A stretch of DNA of 64,000 bases from Coriobacteriaceae bacterium AF08-21 (GTDB lineage: Bacteria > Actinomycetota > Coriobacteriia > Coriobacteriales > Coriobacteriaceae), in contig JAQCQR010000007.1 in assembly GCA_027687465.1 (NCBI GenBank), positions 1 to 64,000 of the forward strand. Direction: 5' to 3'. Position 1 is the first letter of the stretch. Each line of letters begins with the position of its first letter. Made by a program: the position numbers and the translations under genes. Positions 31,932 to 40,393 of this stretch are shown piece by piece. The notes beneath the pieces were generated by a model that was not told the origin of the DNA, ran no database searches, and worked only from the letters and a program-made list of their open reading frames with translations.

Positions 31932-32234
31932 TTCGGGGACACTCCTTGCGGATTTGCGAGCAGTTTGCTCGTTTGTCGACGTGCGGGTGTTCATTTGTCG
32001 ACTTCTTGGGCTGTGGTCACCTGTTGTTTCTGTGGTGGCTGCGGGCATCTGGCTCAAAAGGGCGGGTTGGCCGTCTATGTTTGCCTGCGGTTTTGTTGCG
32101 GTGCGCATTTTCGGTCAAGCTTTTCGTCAAGTGTTTGGTCAGCATCTGGTTTGCAGCCGGAGGCCTATTTTGCCCGCGCTGGTCGTGGCTGCCCACCCTC
32201 CTCGTAAGCTCAAATTGAGGTCCATCAGTTTGAG
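31932..32234. other. intergenic stretch without a supported gene
   Basis: About 300 bases after the gltD hairpin. Short open frames exist but show no codon bias, ribosome binding site or recognisable motif. A small GAGCA/TGCTC hairpin is near 31964. The promoter of the next gene is presumably here. Confidence 0.5.
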
Positions 32235-32243
32235 GAGGATGCC

Positions 32244-32951
32244 ATGACTGACCACGCTTTTGACCGAGCAGAGCTTGCTGAAGCCGTCGGCAACGATATT
32301 GCCGACATGGCTCACTTTTGGATGCTGCGGAAGTTTCAATTCCTGGAGCCGGCACGCGAACAGTTCGAGGTCATTGTCGACCCGTGGCTCAGCTATTGCG
32401 AGGGGCCTTCTCAAAACGAAATCATGGCCTACAACATGGCGTTTACCGATTGGCTGCTGTTTGAGCGCCCCTATCGCCATGGCAAAACGCTGCTCGAGCT
32501 ATATGTTGACGAGCCGCCGGCATCGCTTTCGCCTGCCTCGCTCAAGCGGCTCGAGCAGGTACGCGACACGCAGTATTTCTCGCGCTTTGGCATTTTGGAC
32601 AAGAATCCTGCGTCCGGCATGGTCGTGCTGAAGGACACGCGCACCGATCATCGCTTTGATGTCTACGACCCGCATATCGTGCAGAAGGAGCATTGGAACG
32701 ACGGCGCGATTGCGGTGCGCCTCGCCTGCGTCGACGATGTCTGGCTTACGGCGGGACAGCTCTACCTGTATGACATCGCGCGCCTGAACGACACGGCGGT
32801 CGACGGACCGGGTGCGGTGCATCCCGAGGATCTGCAGGACGGCTTTGACACCTCGTGCATCAGCTTCTTCTTGCGTCTGGTCCGCGACATCATGGGCGCC
32901 CAGGGGCGGTACGTAAAGTCCCTCAACATCTACGAACAGGAATGGGGGTAG
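32244..32951 (+). CDS. hypothetical protein
   Basis: Soluble protein of 235 residues with no signal peptide or membrane helix. It is rich in Trp, Phe and Tyr (for example WLSYCEGPSQNEIMAYNMAFTDWLLFERPY). The N-terminal half is helical; the middle (YFSRFGILDKNPASGMVVLKDTRTD) looks beta-rich. I recognise no family with confidence. AGGAGG lies 6 bases before the ATG, and GC-rich third positions support that it is real. It is followed by the hairpin cluster that precedes the nuclease-like gene. Confidence 0.75.
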   Translation: MTDHAFDRAELAEAVGNDIADMAHFWMLRKFQFLEPAREQFEVIVDPWLSYCEGPSQNEIMAYNMAFTDWLLFERPYRHGKTLLELYVDEPPASLSPASLKRLEQVRDTQYFSRFGILDKNPASGMVVLKDTRTDHRFDVYDPHIVQKEHWNDGAIAVRLACVDDVWLTAGQLYLYDIARLNDTAVDGPGAVHPEDLQDGFDTSCISFFLRLVRDIMGAQGRYVKSLNIYEQEWG

Positions 32952-32990
32952 AGGATGGGCGGTTGTCGCCTGCCTTGCCTTCTGCCCTTT

Positions 32991-33209
32991 TGTCTCGATC
33001 TGTAACGTTTGGGGACAAAAACCAGTCTATCTGTTACAGATCGAGACGAATGCTTGGGCGCCGCTGGTTTGTCTAAATCTGTAACGTTTAGGGGCCTGGA
33101 GAACGTCTTACTGGTACAGATCGAGACGTTTGGCACCTGGCTGGGGGGGATGTCTCAATCTGTAACATCTACAGTCCAAAAATCGGTCTTCCTGTTACAG
33201 GTCGAAACG
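32991..33209. repeat. cluster of three TCTCGATCTGTAACA hairpins upstream of the nuclease-like gene
   Basis: Copies start (TCT of the left arm) at 32993, 33072 and 33153, spacing 79 and 81 bases. Arms are slightly degenerate (for example GGTACAGATCGAGAC in copy 2, TTACAGGTCGAAAC in copy 3). The last arm ends 26 bases before the proposed start of the next gene, so the hairpins lie in its promoter or leader. Confidence 0.9.
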
Positions 33210-33234
33210 TTTGTCGGCGGAGGCAACGGTGACG

Positions 33235-34305
33235 ATGGTCCATTTGTCCGATGTGGTGGTGATGGAAGTGTCTAATACCGTTTTCAAGCACAAGCATACG
33301 ACTCGCAACACGTTGGCGCGGAATAGGATGCTCGCGCGACTCACGGAGGCGACCGAGCAAGGTGCGCTGCTCGCAACGCATGACAATGCCGAGCTCATGT
33401 GGCTGCGGCGTCATGTTGGAACCGACGATATCGCGGAACCCGAGCCGTATTTGTTCTGCTTTCAACATGATTGGGGTGTGCTGACGCCGGCGGAGCGAAC
33501 GCTGCGTACCATCAAAGGGCTTGCAGAGTTTCATCCCGATTGGGCGTTTTGGGGCTATGACGCGGCGCTTTTGTGGGGTCTGGAGGTGCCGAATGATCTG
33601 CTTGGGTCGCGTTTTCTTGTTAAGACAGGTTGCTCGGTGCCGCTGAGTGCAGGATGTCGGCTGTTGCGTCCGCAGGCGGCGGGCGCACTTGAACAAGTCG
33701 ACGGCGTGCAGGCGACGTCGTTTTGGCGCACGGTGGAGGATTGCTTGCTGCGTGCGCCGTTCTCCTACGGGTTGGCGATTGCCGATTCTGCATTGAGGGC
33801 AAGGGGCGTATCGCGCGATGACCTGTGCGAGTGTCTCCGCTCCGATTGCGAGGGCAGGCGCGGGTATCGCAGGGCGCAAGTGATTGCGTCATATGCGGAC
33901 GGCTTGTCCGAAAACGGCGGCGAGTCTCGCTTTCGGGCGTTCTTTATTGCATACGGTTTTCCGGTGCCAGAGTTGCAGGTGGAGTTTCGCGATCCGCTTG
34001 ATCAGAGCCAAGTGTTTCGCGTCGACTTTTTTTGGCGGCTCGAGGACGGGACATGTGTCATCGGCGAGCTCGACGGAAAGGGGAAGTACACCTTGCAGAA
34101 CAGCGAGGGTCGGGAGTCGGTCGACCCATTCGTGGCAGAGCGTCAGCGGGAATCTCATCTGACAATGCTCGGGCATAAGGTGCTTCGGTTTACGTTTGAT
34201 GAACTCAAAGACCCGGGGAAGCTGGCTGAAAAGATGAGGCTGGCGGGTATTTCGCAGCGGGCCGATTTGGCTGAGGGATGGAAGCGTCAGTGGTATGGGT
34301 GCTAA
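33235..34305 (+). CDS. nuclease-like protein: AbiEi-like N-terminal part and Vsr/DUF559-type PD-(D/E)XK C-terminal part
   Basis: Protein of about 356 residues. Residues 1-120 resemble the winged-helix start of AbiEi-like or actinobacterial DUF559 proteins (RNRMLARLTEATEQGALLATH, later WAFWGYDAALLWGLEVP). Residues 230-345 look like a small endonuclease of the PD-(D/E)XK fold: ESRFRAFFIAYGFPVPELQVEF, then VDFFW (Asp near 263), then GELDGKGKY (Glu-x-Asp-x-Lys near 278), then ERQRESHLTMLGHKVLRFT. Catalysis is inferred only. The start is uncertain (ATG 33235 with GGAGG 11 bases upstream; TTG 33211 and ATG 33262 are alternatives). Three hairpin repeats lie on each side, and codon use is less biased than in core genes, which suggests acquisition. 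Confidence 0.75.
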   Translation: MVHLSDVVVMEVSNTVFKHKHTTRNTLARNRMLARLTEATEQGALLATHDNAELMWLRRHVGTDDIAEPEPYLFCFQHDWGVLTPAERTLRTIKGLAEFHPDWAFWGYDAALLWGLEVPNDLLGSRFLVKTGCSVPLSAGCRLLRPQAAGALEQVDGVQATSFWRTVEDCLLRAPFSYGLAIADSALRARGVSRDDLCECLRSDCEGRRGYRRAQVIASYADGLSENGGESRFRAFFIAYGFPVPELQVEFRDPLDQSQVFRVDFFWRLEDGTCVIGELDGKGKYTLQNSEGRESVDPFVAERQRESHLTMLGHKVLRFTFDELKDPGKLAEKMRLAGISQRADLAEGWKRQWYGC

Positions 34306-34345
34306 GGGGTGCAACTGACGCGAATGTGGTTGTTTCTGCCGAGTT

Positions 34346-34565
34346 TGTCTCGATCTGTAACAACAAGGGGCCGTTTGGCCTCGTAGCTGTTACAGATCGA
34401 GACAGAAGGTTGGCGCCTGGTGAAAGTTCTCAATCTGTAACATCTAACGGCCAAAATTCGACCCAACTGTTACAGATCGAGACAAAGGTTGGACGCGGTG
34501 CCGAAAGATCTCGATCTGTAACATCTGGCTGCTAAAACCCGGTCTACCTGTTATAGATCGAGAGA
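34346..34565. repeat. cluster of three TCTCGATCTGTAACA hairpins downstream of the nuclease-like gene
   Basis: Left arms start at 34348, 34428 and 34509 (spacing 80 and 81). Copies run 34346-34404, 34428-34484 and 34509-34565, each with 27 bases between GTAAC and its complement. The first loop contains its own GGCC-gttt-GGCC hairpin. The remainder of this 408-base gap up to the amidohydrolase start shows only its ribosome binding site. Confidence 0.9.
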
Positions 34566-34713
34566 TTTCCCTAGTGCCGCTGGGATGGGATTGCAACGTA
34601 TTCCGTCCCCCACATCCTCTCTTCCTTCCGTTAACCGATGCGTCTGCAGCAATCCAGCGGGACTAGGTGATAATGGACAAATGTTCAAGTTAATCGTGAG
34701 GGAGGAGCTCGAT

Positions 34714-36084
34714 ATGGCGTCTGCCGATCGTTCCACGTTGTTTATCAATGCGACCATTCTGGATGGTTCGGAACATATGGAGCCGCAACCCGATATGGCC
34801 GTGACTGTTGAGCGCGGCGTCATCACCTGGATGGGGCCGAGTGCTGTGGCGCAGGCGCCTGCAGGTGCCGAGGTTATCGACCTGGGTGGTGCGTATCTCA
34901 TGCCCGGTCTCATCAATATGCATGCGCATCTGTGCGGCTCGGGCAAGCCTGTCTCGGCCGGCGATGCGGGCGCACTTATGAAGAAGCTCGATAATCCCGT
35001 GGGCCGCGCCATCGTCCGCCACATCCTCAAAGGCAGCGCCCAGCAGCAGTTGGCAAGCGGCGTGACCACGGTGCGCGGTGCGGGTGACCCGCTGTTTGCC
35101 GATATTGCCGTGCGCAACGCTATCGACGCCGGCAAGTATCAGGGTCCGCGTCTGGTGGCGCCGGGAACGGGTGTCACGGTGCCGGGCGGTCACGGTGCGG
35201 GGCTGTTCGCGCAGGTCGCCGATACCCCCGATGAGGCGGCCGAACAAGTGCGTGACTTGCATGCGCGCGGTGCCGACGTCATCAAGCTGTTCGTGACGGG
35301 CGGCGTGTTCGACGCGACCGAAGTAGGTGAGCCGGGCGTGCTGCGCATGCCGGTCGAGGTTGCCGCGGCGGCGTGCAAGGCTGCGCACGAGGTGGGCCTG
35401 CCGGTTATGGCTCATGTCGAGAGCACCGAGGGCGTGAAGGCCGCGCTTGAGGCCGGCGTCGATACGATCGAGCACGGTGCCCCGATGACTCCCGAGATCT
35501 TGGAACTGTACCGCGGCGCCGCGGGCACGCAGCTTGAGGGGCGTGCGCCCAGCGTTACCTGCACTATCAGCCCCGCGCTGCCGTTTGTGCTGCTCGATCC
35601 GGAGAAGACCCATTCGACCGACACGCAAAAGAAGAACGGCGACATTGTGTGTTCGGGCATCATCGAGAGCGCCCGTGCCGCACTGGAAGCTGGCGTTAAG
35701 GTGGGCCTGGGCACGGACTCGAGCTGCCCGTTTGTGACGCAGTACGACATGTGGCGTGAGGTTGCCTATTTTGCCAAGTACGTGGGCGTGAGCAACGCCT
35801 TTGCGCTGCATACGGCTACGCAGATCAATGCCGAGCTGCTGGGGCTGGGCGGCGAGACCGGTACGATCGAGTGCGGCAAGGCTGCCGATATCTTGGTAAC
35901 GCGCAAGAACCCGCTCGATGATCTGTGCGCACTGCGTGAGCCGACGTACGTGATGTGCCGTGGTGATCTGGTGCGCAAACTCAAGGTGAAGCGTATTCCC
36001 GAGGTGGACGCCGAGCTCGACGCGATTATGGCCATGCCTGCCGAGGCGTTGGCCGAGGAGCTTGCCCGCGACGGTGTGGCGTAG
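34714..36084 (+). CDS. amidohydrolase family protein (imidazolonepropionase/prolidase-like)
   Basis: Metal-dependent hydrolase of 456 residues. The amidohydrolase barrel shows the metal ligands HAH in LINMHAHL near 70, later His residues in PVMAHVES near 231 and TIEHGAPM near 252, and the catalytic Asp in VGLGTDSSCPF near 338. The C-terminal part (LGGETGTIECGKAADILVTRKNPLDD) returns to the beta-sandwich typical of this family. Related enzymes cleave cyclic amides or C-terminal dipeptides; the substrate here cannot be named. GGGAGGAG is 7 bases before the ATG at 34714. Confidence 0.88.
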   Translation: MASADRSTLFINATILDGSEHMEPQPDMAVTVERGVITWMGPSAVAQAPAGAEVIDLGGAYLMPGLINMHAHLCGSGKPVSAGDAGALMKKLDNPVGRAIVRHILKGSAQQQLASGVTTVRGAGDPLFADIAVRNAIDAGKYQGPRLVAPGTGVTVPGGHGAGLFAQVADTPDEAAEQVRDLHARGADVIKLFVTGGVFDATEVGEPGVLRMPVEVAAAACKAAHEVGLPVMAHVESTEGVKAALEAGVDTIEHGAPMTPEILELYRGAAGTQLEGRAPSVTCTISPALPFVLLDPEKTHSTDTQKKNGDIVCSGIIESARAALEAGVKVGLGTDSSCPFVTQYDMWREVAYFAKYVGVSNAFALHTATQINAELLGLGGETGTIECGKAADILVTRKNPLDDLCALREPTYVMCRGDLVRKLKVKRIPEVDAELDAIMAMPAEALAEELARDGVA

Positions 36085-36116
36085 ACGAGTCAAAGGGACA
36101 GCTCCGTTGCCGCATA

Positions 36117-36156
36117 CAAAAAGCCGAGGTCTCAACACGAGGCCTCGGCTTTTTTA
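36117..36156. terminator. bidirectional terminator between amidohydrolase and zinc-ribbon genes
   Basis: AAAAGCCGAGG pairs with CCTCGGCTTTTT, with A and T runs on both sides, serving the two convergent genes. Confidence 0.9.
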
Positions 36157-36217
36157 TCGAACAAATACTTAAGATTTGGGACAAACAAACCTGATTAATT
36201 TGTCCCGCGTGCGGGCG

Positions 36218-36691
36218 CTAGGAGCGGGTTTCCATCTTGGCGTGGCACTTGGGGCAGGTGACGCGGATCTTGCCTTTGCCCTTGGGGACGGAGAGCATCT
36301 GGCCGCAGTTAGGGCACTTGAGGTATGCCGTGGTCTTGCGGCCCTTCCACATCTTCTTGGCCGTGCGCCTGGCACGCTCAAAGTCTTCCTTGCTCGTTCC
36401 GGCTGCGCGCGAGGCGTTGGCCACCGCAGCGCCGCCGCCCAAACTGGCGACGAATTTGCCCAAGCCGGGGACGTTCGCGGTCGCGGCGACAAAGGCCGCG
36501 TTCTCCTTGCGACGTGCGTCGATATTCTTGGACAGGCCACGCAGCACGCCGAGCACGATCACGGCGATGGCGATCCAGCTGAGCCACTGGACACGGGCGA
36601 GCGATCCAATCATTGCGATGGCGATGCCGGCAAAGCCCATCACGATGGTGAGCTCGTCGGCGCCATTGCGGCCCTTCATAAAGTCATTCAT
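36218..36691 (-). CDS. small membrane protein with C-terminal zinc ribbon
   Basis: Protein of 157 residues. Two transmembrane helices at about 16-32 and 36-52 are followed by a basic linker (about 58-115) and a zinc ribbon with CPNCGQ and CPKCHA near the C-terminus (Cys-x2-Cys twice, about 20 residues apart). Function unknown; such proteins are common in Coriobacteria and clostridia. ATG at 36691 has AAAGG 9 bases upstream and begins MNDFMKGRNG; an earlier ATG at 36721 is less likely. Confidence 0.8.
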   Translation of the reverse strand: MNDFMKGRNGADELTIVMGFAGIAIAMIGSLARVQWLSWIAIAVIVLGVLRGLSKNIDARRKENAAFVAATANVPGLGKFVASLGGGAAVANASRAAGTSKEDFERARRTAKKMWKGRKTTAYLKCPNCGQMLSVPKGKGKIRVTCPKCHAKMETRS

Positions 36692-36745
36692 GCGAATTGC
36701 CTTTCGTTCGATATACCGCACGCCTTTATACCCGATTTAGAGCAA

Positions 36746-36794
36746 GGGGGACAGGTTAATCTACACCAAGGTGGTGCAAAAGAAGTCTGCCCCC
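36746..36794. repeat. imperfect hairpin with GGGGACAGGTT core
   Basis: GGGGGACAG pairs loosely with CTGCCCCC through an inner CACC/GGTG stem. The left side repeats the sequence at 775-798. It lies just beyond csoR and may help to terminate the copper operon. Confidence 0.55.
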
Positions 36795-36805
36795 AATGTC
36801 CCCAA

Positions 36806-37078
36806 TTACTTGGAGAGCTTGTCGACGACGCGTTCGATCTCGGCGAGCTTGGCGGCTTTGAGGTCTTCGTCGCCCGATTCGATTGCCGAAGTCACGCAGC
36901 CCTCGATATGCGCCTTGAGCACGTCGGCGTTAATGCGCGCGAGGAGCGCCTGTGTGGCCATGAGCTGCGTGGAGATATCGACGCAATAACGGTCCTCCTC
37001 GACCATCCGCAAGATGCCGTCGATCTGGCCGCGTGCCGTCTTGAGCATGCGGGTCACCGATTTGTGGTCTGCCATCAT
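36806..37078 (-). CDS. csoR: CsoR family copper-sensing transcriptional repressor
   Basis: Homotetrameric helical repressor of 90 residues. The three Cu(I) ligands of the family are present with correct spacing: Cys32, His57 and Cys61 (RYCVDIS and KAHIEGCV). Copper binding releases it from DNA. GAGGA lies 7 bases before the first of two ATG codons. It follows copA and copZ on the same strand, and an ACCCCC/GGGGGT palindrome of the type this family binds overlaps the copA promoter. Confidence 0.93.
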   Translation of the reverse strand: MMADHKSVTRMLKTARGQIDGILRMVEEDRYCVDISTQLMATQALLARINADVLKAHIEGCVTSAIESGDEDLKAAKLAEIERVVDKLSK

Positions 37079-37120
37079 GGCGGGTCCTCGTTTCTGGTCG
37101 GGGGGGGTACGTGCGGGTCG

Positions 37121-37342
37121 TTACGCGGCGGTCACGGACAGGGCGTGGAACTTCTCGCCGGCGCCCTCGACGGCGGCAGCGAGCTGCTCAGCGGTCACGG
37201 TGTCGGCGCACTCCACCTGGACGGTCTGGGTCTCGTGATCGGCGTCGGCATCGGTCACGCCGGCTACGTTGAGCAGCGCGGTCTCGACAGTAGCGTCGCA
37301 GTGGCCGCACATGAGGCCGGAAGTCTTAATCGTGTAACGCAT
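37121..37342 (-). CDS. copZ: copper chaperone (heavy-metal-associated domain)
   Basis: Small soluble metallochaperone of 73 residues with the ferredoxin-like HMA fold; Cys12 and Cys15 in LMCGHCD bind Cu(I) for handover to CopA. AAGGAG precedes the ATG by 9 bases. It lies between copA and csoR on the same strand. A 100-base palindrome separates it from copA. Confidence 0.92.
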   Translation of the reverse strand: MRYTIKTSGLMCGHCDATVETALLNVAGVTDADADHETQTVQVECADTVTAEQLAAAVEGAGEKFHALSVTAA

Positions 37343-37404
37343 GGGTGTACTCCTTATCGATTGAGATTATCTGACAGTTTAGTCGTGAACAGCGTCATCT
37401 TAAA

Positions 37405-37504
37405 GGTGCGCTGAGGTGCCCGAGATTGCCCCGAAAGAGGAGCGAAGCGTACTTGGGTACGCGAGCGACGGTTTGAGGGGCAAGGTCGGGTGCATCAGTG
37501 CGCC
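37405..37504. repeat. 100-base imperfect palindrome between copA and copZ
   Basis: Two 48-base arms (37405-37452 and 37457-37504) flank a TTGG loop. About two thirds of positions pair, including the blocks GCGTAC/GTACGC, TTGCCCC/GGGGCAA and CCCGA/TCGGG. It overlaps the last codons of copA, so it would fold in the copA-copZ transcript. Confidence 0.65.
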
Positions 37505-39834
37505 GTCTTAGGCTTAAAGGTTCGCAGGCGCAGCGCGTTGCTTACGACGCACACGCTCGACAGGCTCATGGCCGCAGCGCCAAACATCGGCGAGAGCTGC
37601 CATCCGGTGAGCGGGAAGAACACGCCCGCCGCCAGCGGAATGCCGATGCCGTTGTAGAACAGCGCCCAGAACAGGTCCTGCTTGATGTTGCGGATCGTGG
37701 CGCGCGAAAGCTCGATGGCGCGGGCGACGTCCATGAGGTCGCTGCGCATGAGCACCACGTCGGCGCCCTCCTTGGCGATGTCGGCGCCGGTGCCAATGGC
37801 AAGGCCCACGTCGGCGCGCGCCAGGGCGGGGGAGTCGTTGATGCCGTCGCCCACCATGGCGACCTTGCTGCCCGCATCCTGCAGTTCGCGCACGTGGCGT
37901 TCCTTGTCGGCGGGCAGGACGTCGGCGATGACCTGCGCACGGTCGAGTCCCACACGGTGGGCGATTGCTTCGGCAGTGACGCGGTTGTCGCCGGTGAGCA
38001 TGCGCACGTCGACGCCGAGCTTGCGGAGCGCGGCGATGGCCTCGGCGCTCGTCTCCTTGACCTCGTCAGCCACGGCAATGGTGCCGGCAAGCTCGCCGTT
38101 CTTGGCAAAGAACAGCGGCGTCTTGCCTTCGGCAGCAAATTGCTCGGCAAGACCCGCGGGCACGGTAACGCCCAACTCGTTCATCAGGCACACGTTACCA
38201 GCGGCAATGGCGTTTTGCCCCTCGCGTGCCGTAACGCCACGACCGGGCACGGCAGCAAAGTCCTCGACCATGCGCGCGACGATTCCGCGCGACTCGCACT
38301 CGGCCATAATCGCCTCGGCCAGCGGGTGCTCGCTCGAGCGCTCCAACGCGGCGGCCAGCTTGAGCAGCGCCTTTTCGCTCATGGTGGGCGAGCCGTCGGC
38401 ACGTGCGGCAACCACGATATCGGTCACGGCCGGCTTGCCTCGGGTGACGGTGCCCGTCTTATCGAGCACCACGGCGCCCACGCTGCGCAGGTTCTCTAGC
38501 GCCTCGGCGCTCTTAAACAGAATGCCCATTTCGGCGCCCTTGCCGGTGCCCACCATAATGGCGACGGGCGTGGCCAGACCCAGTGCGCACGGACAGCTGA
38601 TCACCAGCACGGCCACGGCGGAGGTGAGCGCCTCGTTTATGCTGCCGGTCAGTGCCATCCACACCGCAAAGGTTGCGGCCGAAATCACGAACACCACGGG
38701 CACGAACACGCCGGCGACCTTGTCGGCCATGCGGGCGATGGGCGCCTTGGTAGCGTTGGCGTCCTCGACGAGCTGGATAATCTTGGCGAGCGACGTATCG
38801 GCGCCCACACGCGTGGCGCGGAAGGTAAACGAGCCCGTGCGGTTGACCGTGGCCGCATTGACAGTGTCGCCGGCGGTCTTCTCCACGGGAATGGATTCGC
38901 CGGTGAGCGCGCTTTCGTCCACGGCCGAGCTGCCATCGAGCACCACGCCGTCAACGGGGATGGACTCGCCGGGGCGCACACGCAGCACCTGGCCGGGCAG
39001 AATGGCATCGACGTCGACGGTGGCCTCGATACCGTCCTCGGCCACGACGGTCGCGGTCTTGGGTGCTAAGTCGATGAGCGCCTCGATAGCGCCGCCGGTT
39101 TTGGACTTGCTGCGCGTCTCGAGGTATTTGCCCACGGTGACGAGCGACAGGATGGTGCCGGCGCTCTCAAAATATAGGTTGTCCATGCTCGTCATCATGG
39201 CCTTGTGCACCTGACCTGCGGCTAGCTGGTCGGCCATGATGAACATGGCGTAGAGCGACCAGGCGATGGACGCGGTGGCGCCCACGGCGATGAGGGCGTC
39301 CATGATAGGCGCGCCGTGCGCGAGCGATTTAAACCCATTGATAAAGTACGCGTCGTTGACATAGACGATGGGGATGAGCAGGACGAGCTCGGTGAGGGCG
39401 AGCGTCATGCTGTGGGCATGGTCGGTGAAGACGCCGGGCAGTGGCCAACCGAGCATGTGCCCCATGCCTATGTAGAACAGCGGGATGAGGAAGATGATCG
39501 AGACGATGAGGCGGGTGCGCATGGCAGAGGCGGCGGCCTCCAACTTTTTGGTCGGCGACTCCATATGCGCGGCGCCGGACCTGGCTTGCGCACTTCCGCT
39601 TTGGACAGCGTCGGTGCCCGTGCTGATGGGCGAGGCCGAGTAGCCCGCGCGGTCGACAGCGGTGCAGATGTCGTCGGAGGTGACCTGCGCGGGGTCGTAG
39701 TCGACCATCATGGAACCGGCGAGCAGGTTGACCGCGACGCTTTGGACGCCGTCGAGTTTGCTCACGGCGCGATCCACATGCGCCTGGCAGGCGGCGCATG
39801 TCATGCCGCCCACGTCGAACTTATCTTGAGCCAT
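37495..39834 (-). CDS. copA: copper-translocating P-type ATPase
   Basis: Cu(I) exporter of the inner membrane, 779 residues. One N-terminal HMA domain with MTCAACQAH (Cys13, Cys16), eight membrane helices, the actuator motif LTGES near 310, the metal-path motif [11 protein letters not shown] near 415, phosphorylation site DKTGTVT near 458, the HP of the nucleotide domain (SEHPLAEAI) and [10 protein letters not shown] near 655. Length and order are typical. AAAGGAG precedes the ATG. It leads a copA-copZ-csoR operon and ends in TGA. Confidence 0.95.
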   Translation of the reverse strand: MAQDKFDVGGMTCAACQAHVDRAVSKLDGVQSVAVNLLAGSMMVDYDPAQVTSDDICTAVDRAGYSASPISTGTDAVQSGSAQARSGAAHMESPTKKLEAAASAMRTRLIVSIIFLIPLFYIGMGHMLGWPLPGVFTDHAHSMTLALTELVLLIPIVYVNDAYFINGFKSLAHGAPIMDALIAVGATASIAWSLYAMFIMADQLAAGQVHKAMMTSMDNLYFESAGTILSLVTVGKYLETRSKSKTGGAIEALIDLAPKTATVVAEDGIEATVDVDAILPGQVLRVRPGESIPVDGVVLDGSSAVDESALTGESIPVEKTAGDTVNAATVNRTGSFTFRATRVGADTSLAKIIQLVEDANATKAPIARMADKVAGVFVPVVFVISAATFAVWMALTGSINEALTSAVAVLVISCPCALGLATPVAIMVGTGKGAEMGILFKSAEALENLRSVGAVVLDKTGTVTRGKPAVTDIVVAARADGSPTMSEKALLKLAAALERSSEHPLAEAIMAECESRGIVARMVEDFAAVPGRGVTAREGQNAIAAGNVCLMNELGVTVPAGLAEQFAAEGKTPLFFAKNGELAGTIAVADEVKETSAEAIAALRKLGVDVRMLTGDNRVTAEAIAHRVGLDRAQVIADVLPADKERHVRELQDAGSKVAMVGDGINDSPALARADVGLAIGTGADIAKEGADVVLMRSDLMDVARAIELSRATIRNIKQDLFWALFYNGIGIPLAAGVFFPLTGWQLSPMFGAAAMSLSSVCVVSNALRLRTFKPKTAH

Positions 39835-39881
39835 GGTTTCTCCTTTCTGCAGTTCGGTGTTGGAATTGTTAACCTGCCGAT

Positions 39882-39913
39882 ACTATACACCCATACCCCC
39901 TGGGGGTGTACAG
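39882..39913 (-). promoter_or_regulatory. copA promoter with CsoR-type operator
   Basis: On the - strand a TATAGT -10 hexamer sits at 39882-39887. Directly upstream is ATACCCCCTGGGGGTGTA (39893-39910, + strand view), matching the ATACCCC-GGGGTAT palindromes bound by CsoR proteins. Repression by the operon's own CsoR and release by copper is inferred. Confidence 0.7.
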
Positions 39914-39984
39914 TGGGGATGAAAATGTATGACATTTCGCTACAGATGCGGGTGGCTGCTCAATCGTTGGCAGCTCATGTCAAA

Positions 39985-40122
39985 CATCTCGATCTGTAAC
40001 ATCTAGCGGGGAAAATGACCTCTAACTGTTACAGATTGAGATTTTGTTTTGCGAGGTTTGAGTTTGTCTCAATCTGTAACAGTTAGACCGGTTTTGTCTC
40101 GTAACTGTTACAGATTGAGACA
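39985..40122. repeat. pair of TCTCGATCTGTAACA hairpins, 80 bases apart
   Basis: Left arms start at 39987 and 40067. Copies run to 40042 and 40122, with right arms TGTTACAGATTGAGA. They lie in the 559-base gap between divergent copA and the helicase gene, whose remaining bases hold the copA promoter at one end and the helicase leader at the other. Confidence 0.9.
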
Positions 40123-40393
40123 ATCGGCCCAGGCCCGCCTCGTCCGCTCCGTCATCTGTGGTTTACGTGGGGGCATGCGAAGCACGGGTATACTAACCCG
40201 CGGCGAATCTGCTCCATCGCTTAGGGCCGCTGCGTCTGGACGGCGCGTGATAGGGCTGCCAAAGCGATCGCCAGCGTGCTGAGCAACGTCCTCTCTGTGC
40301 GCACCTGTTTTGTATGTATTGGCGCACTACCAAGCACGCCCCGCGCGGCTGCATGCCGTGCCCATAACGCGTGCAGATAAGGAACAACAACAT

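Noticed and set aside
31896..32207. Cys-rich 103-residue open frame after gltD
   Set aside because: It begins inside the perfect inverted repeat, lacks a ribosome binding site and shows no codon bias.
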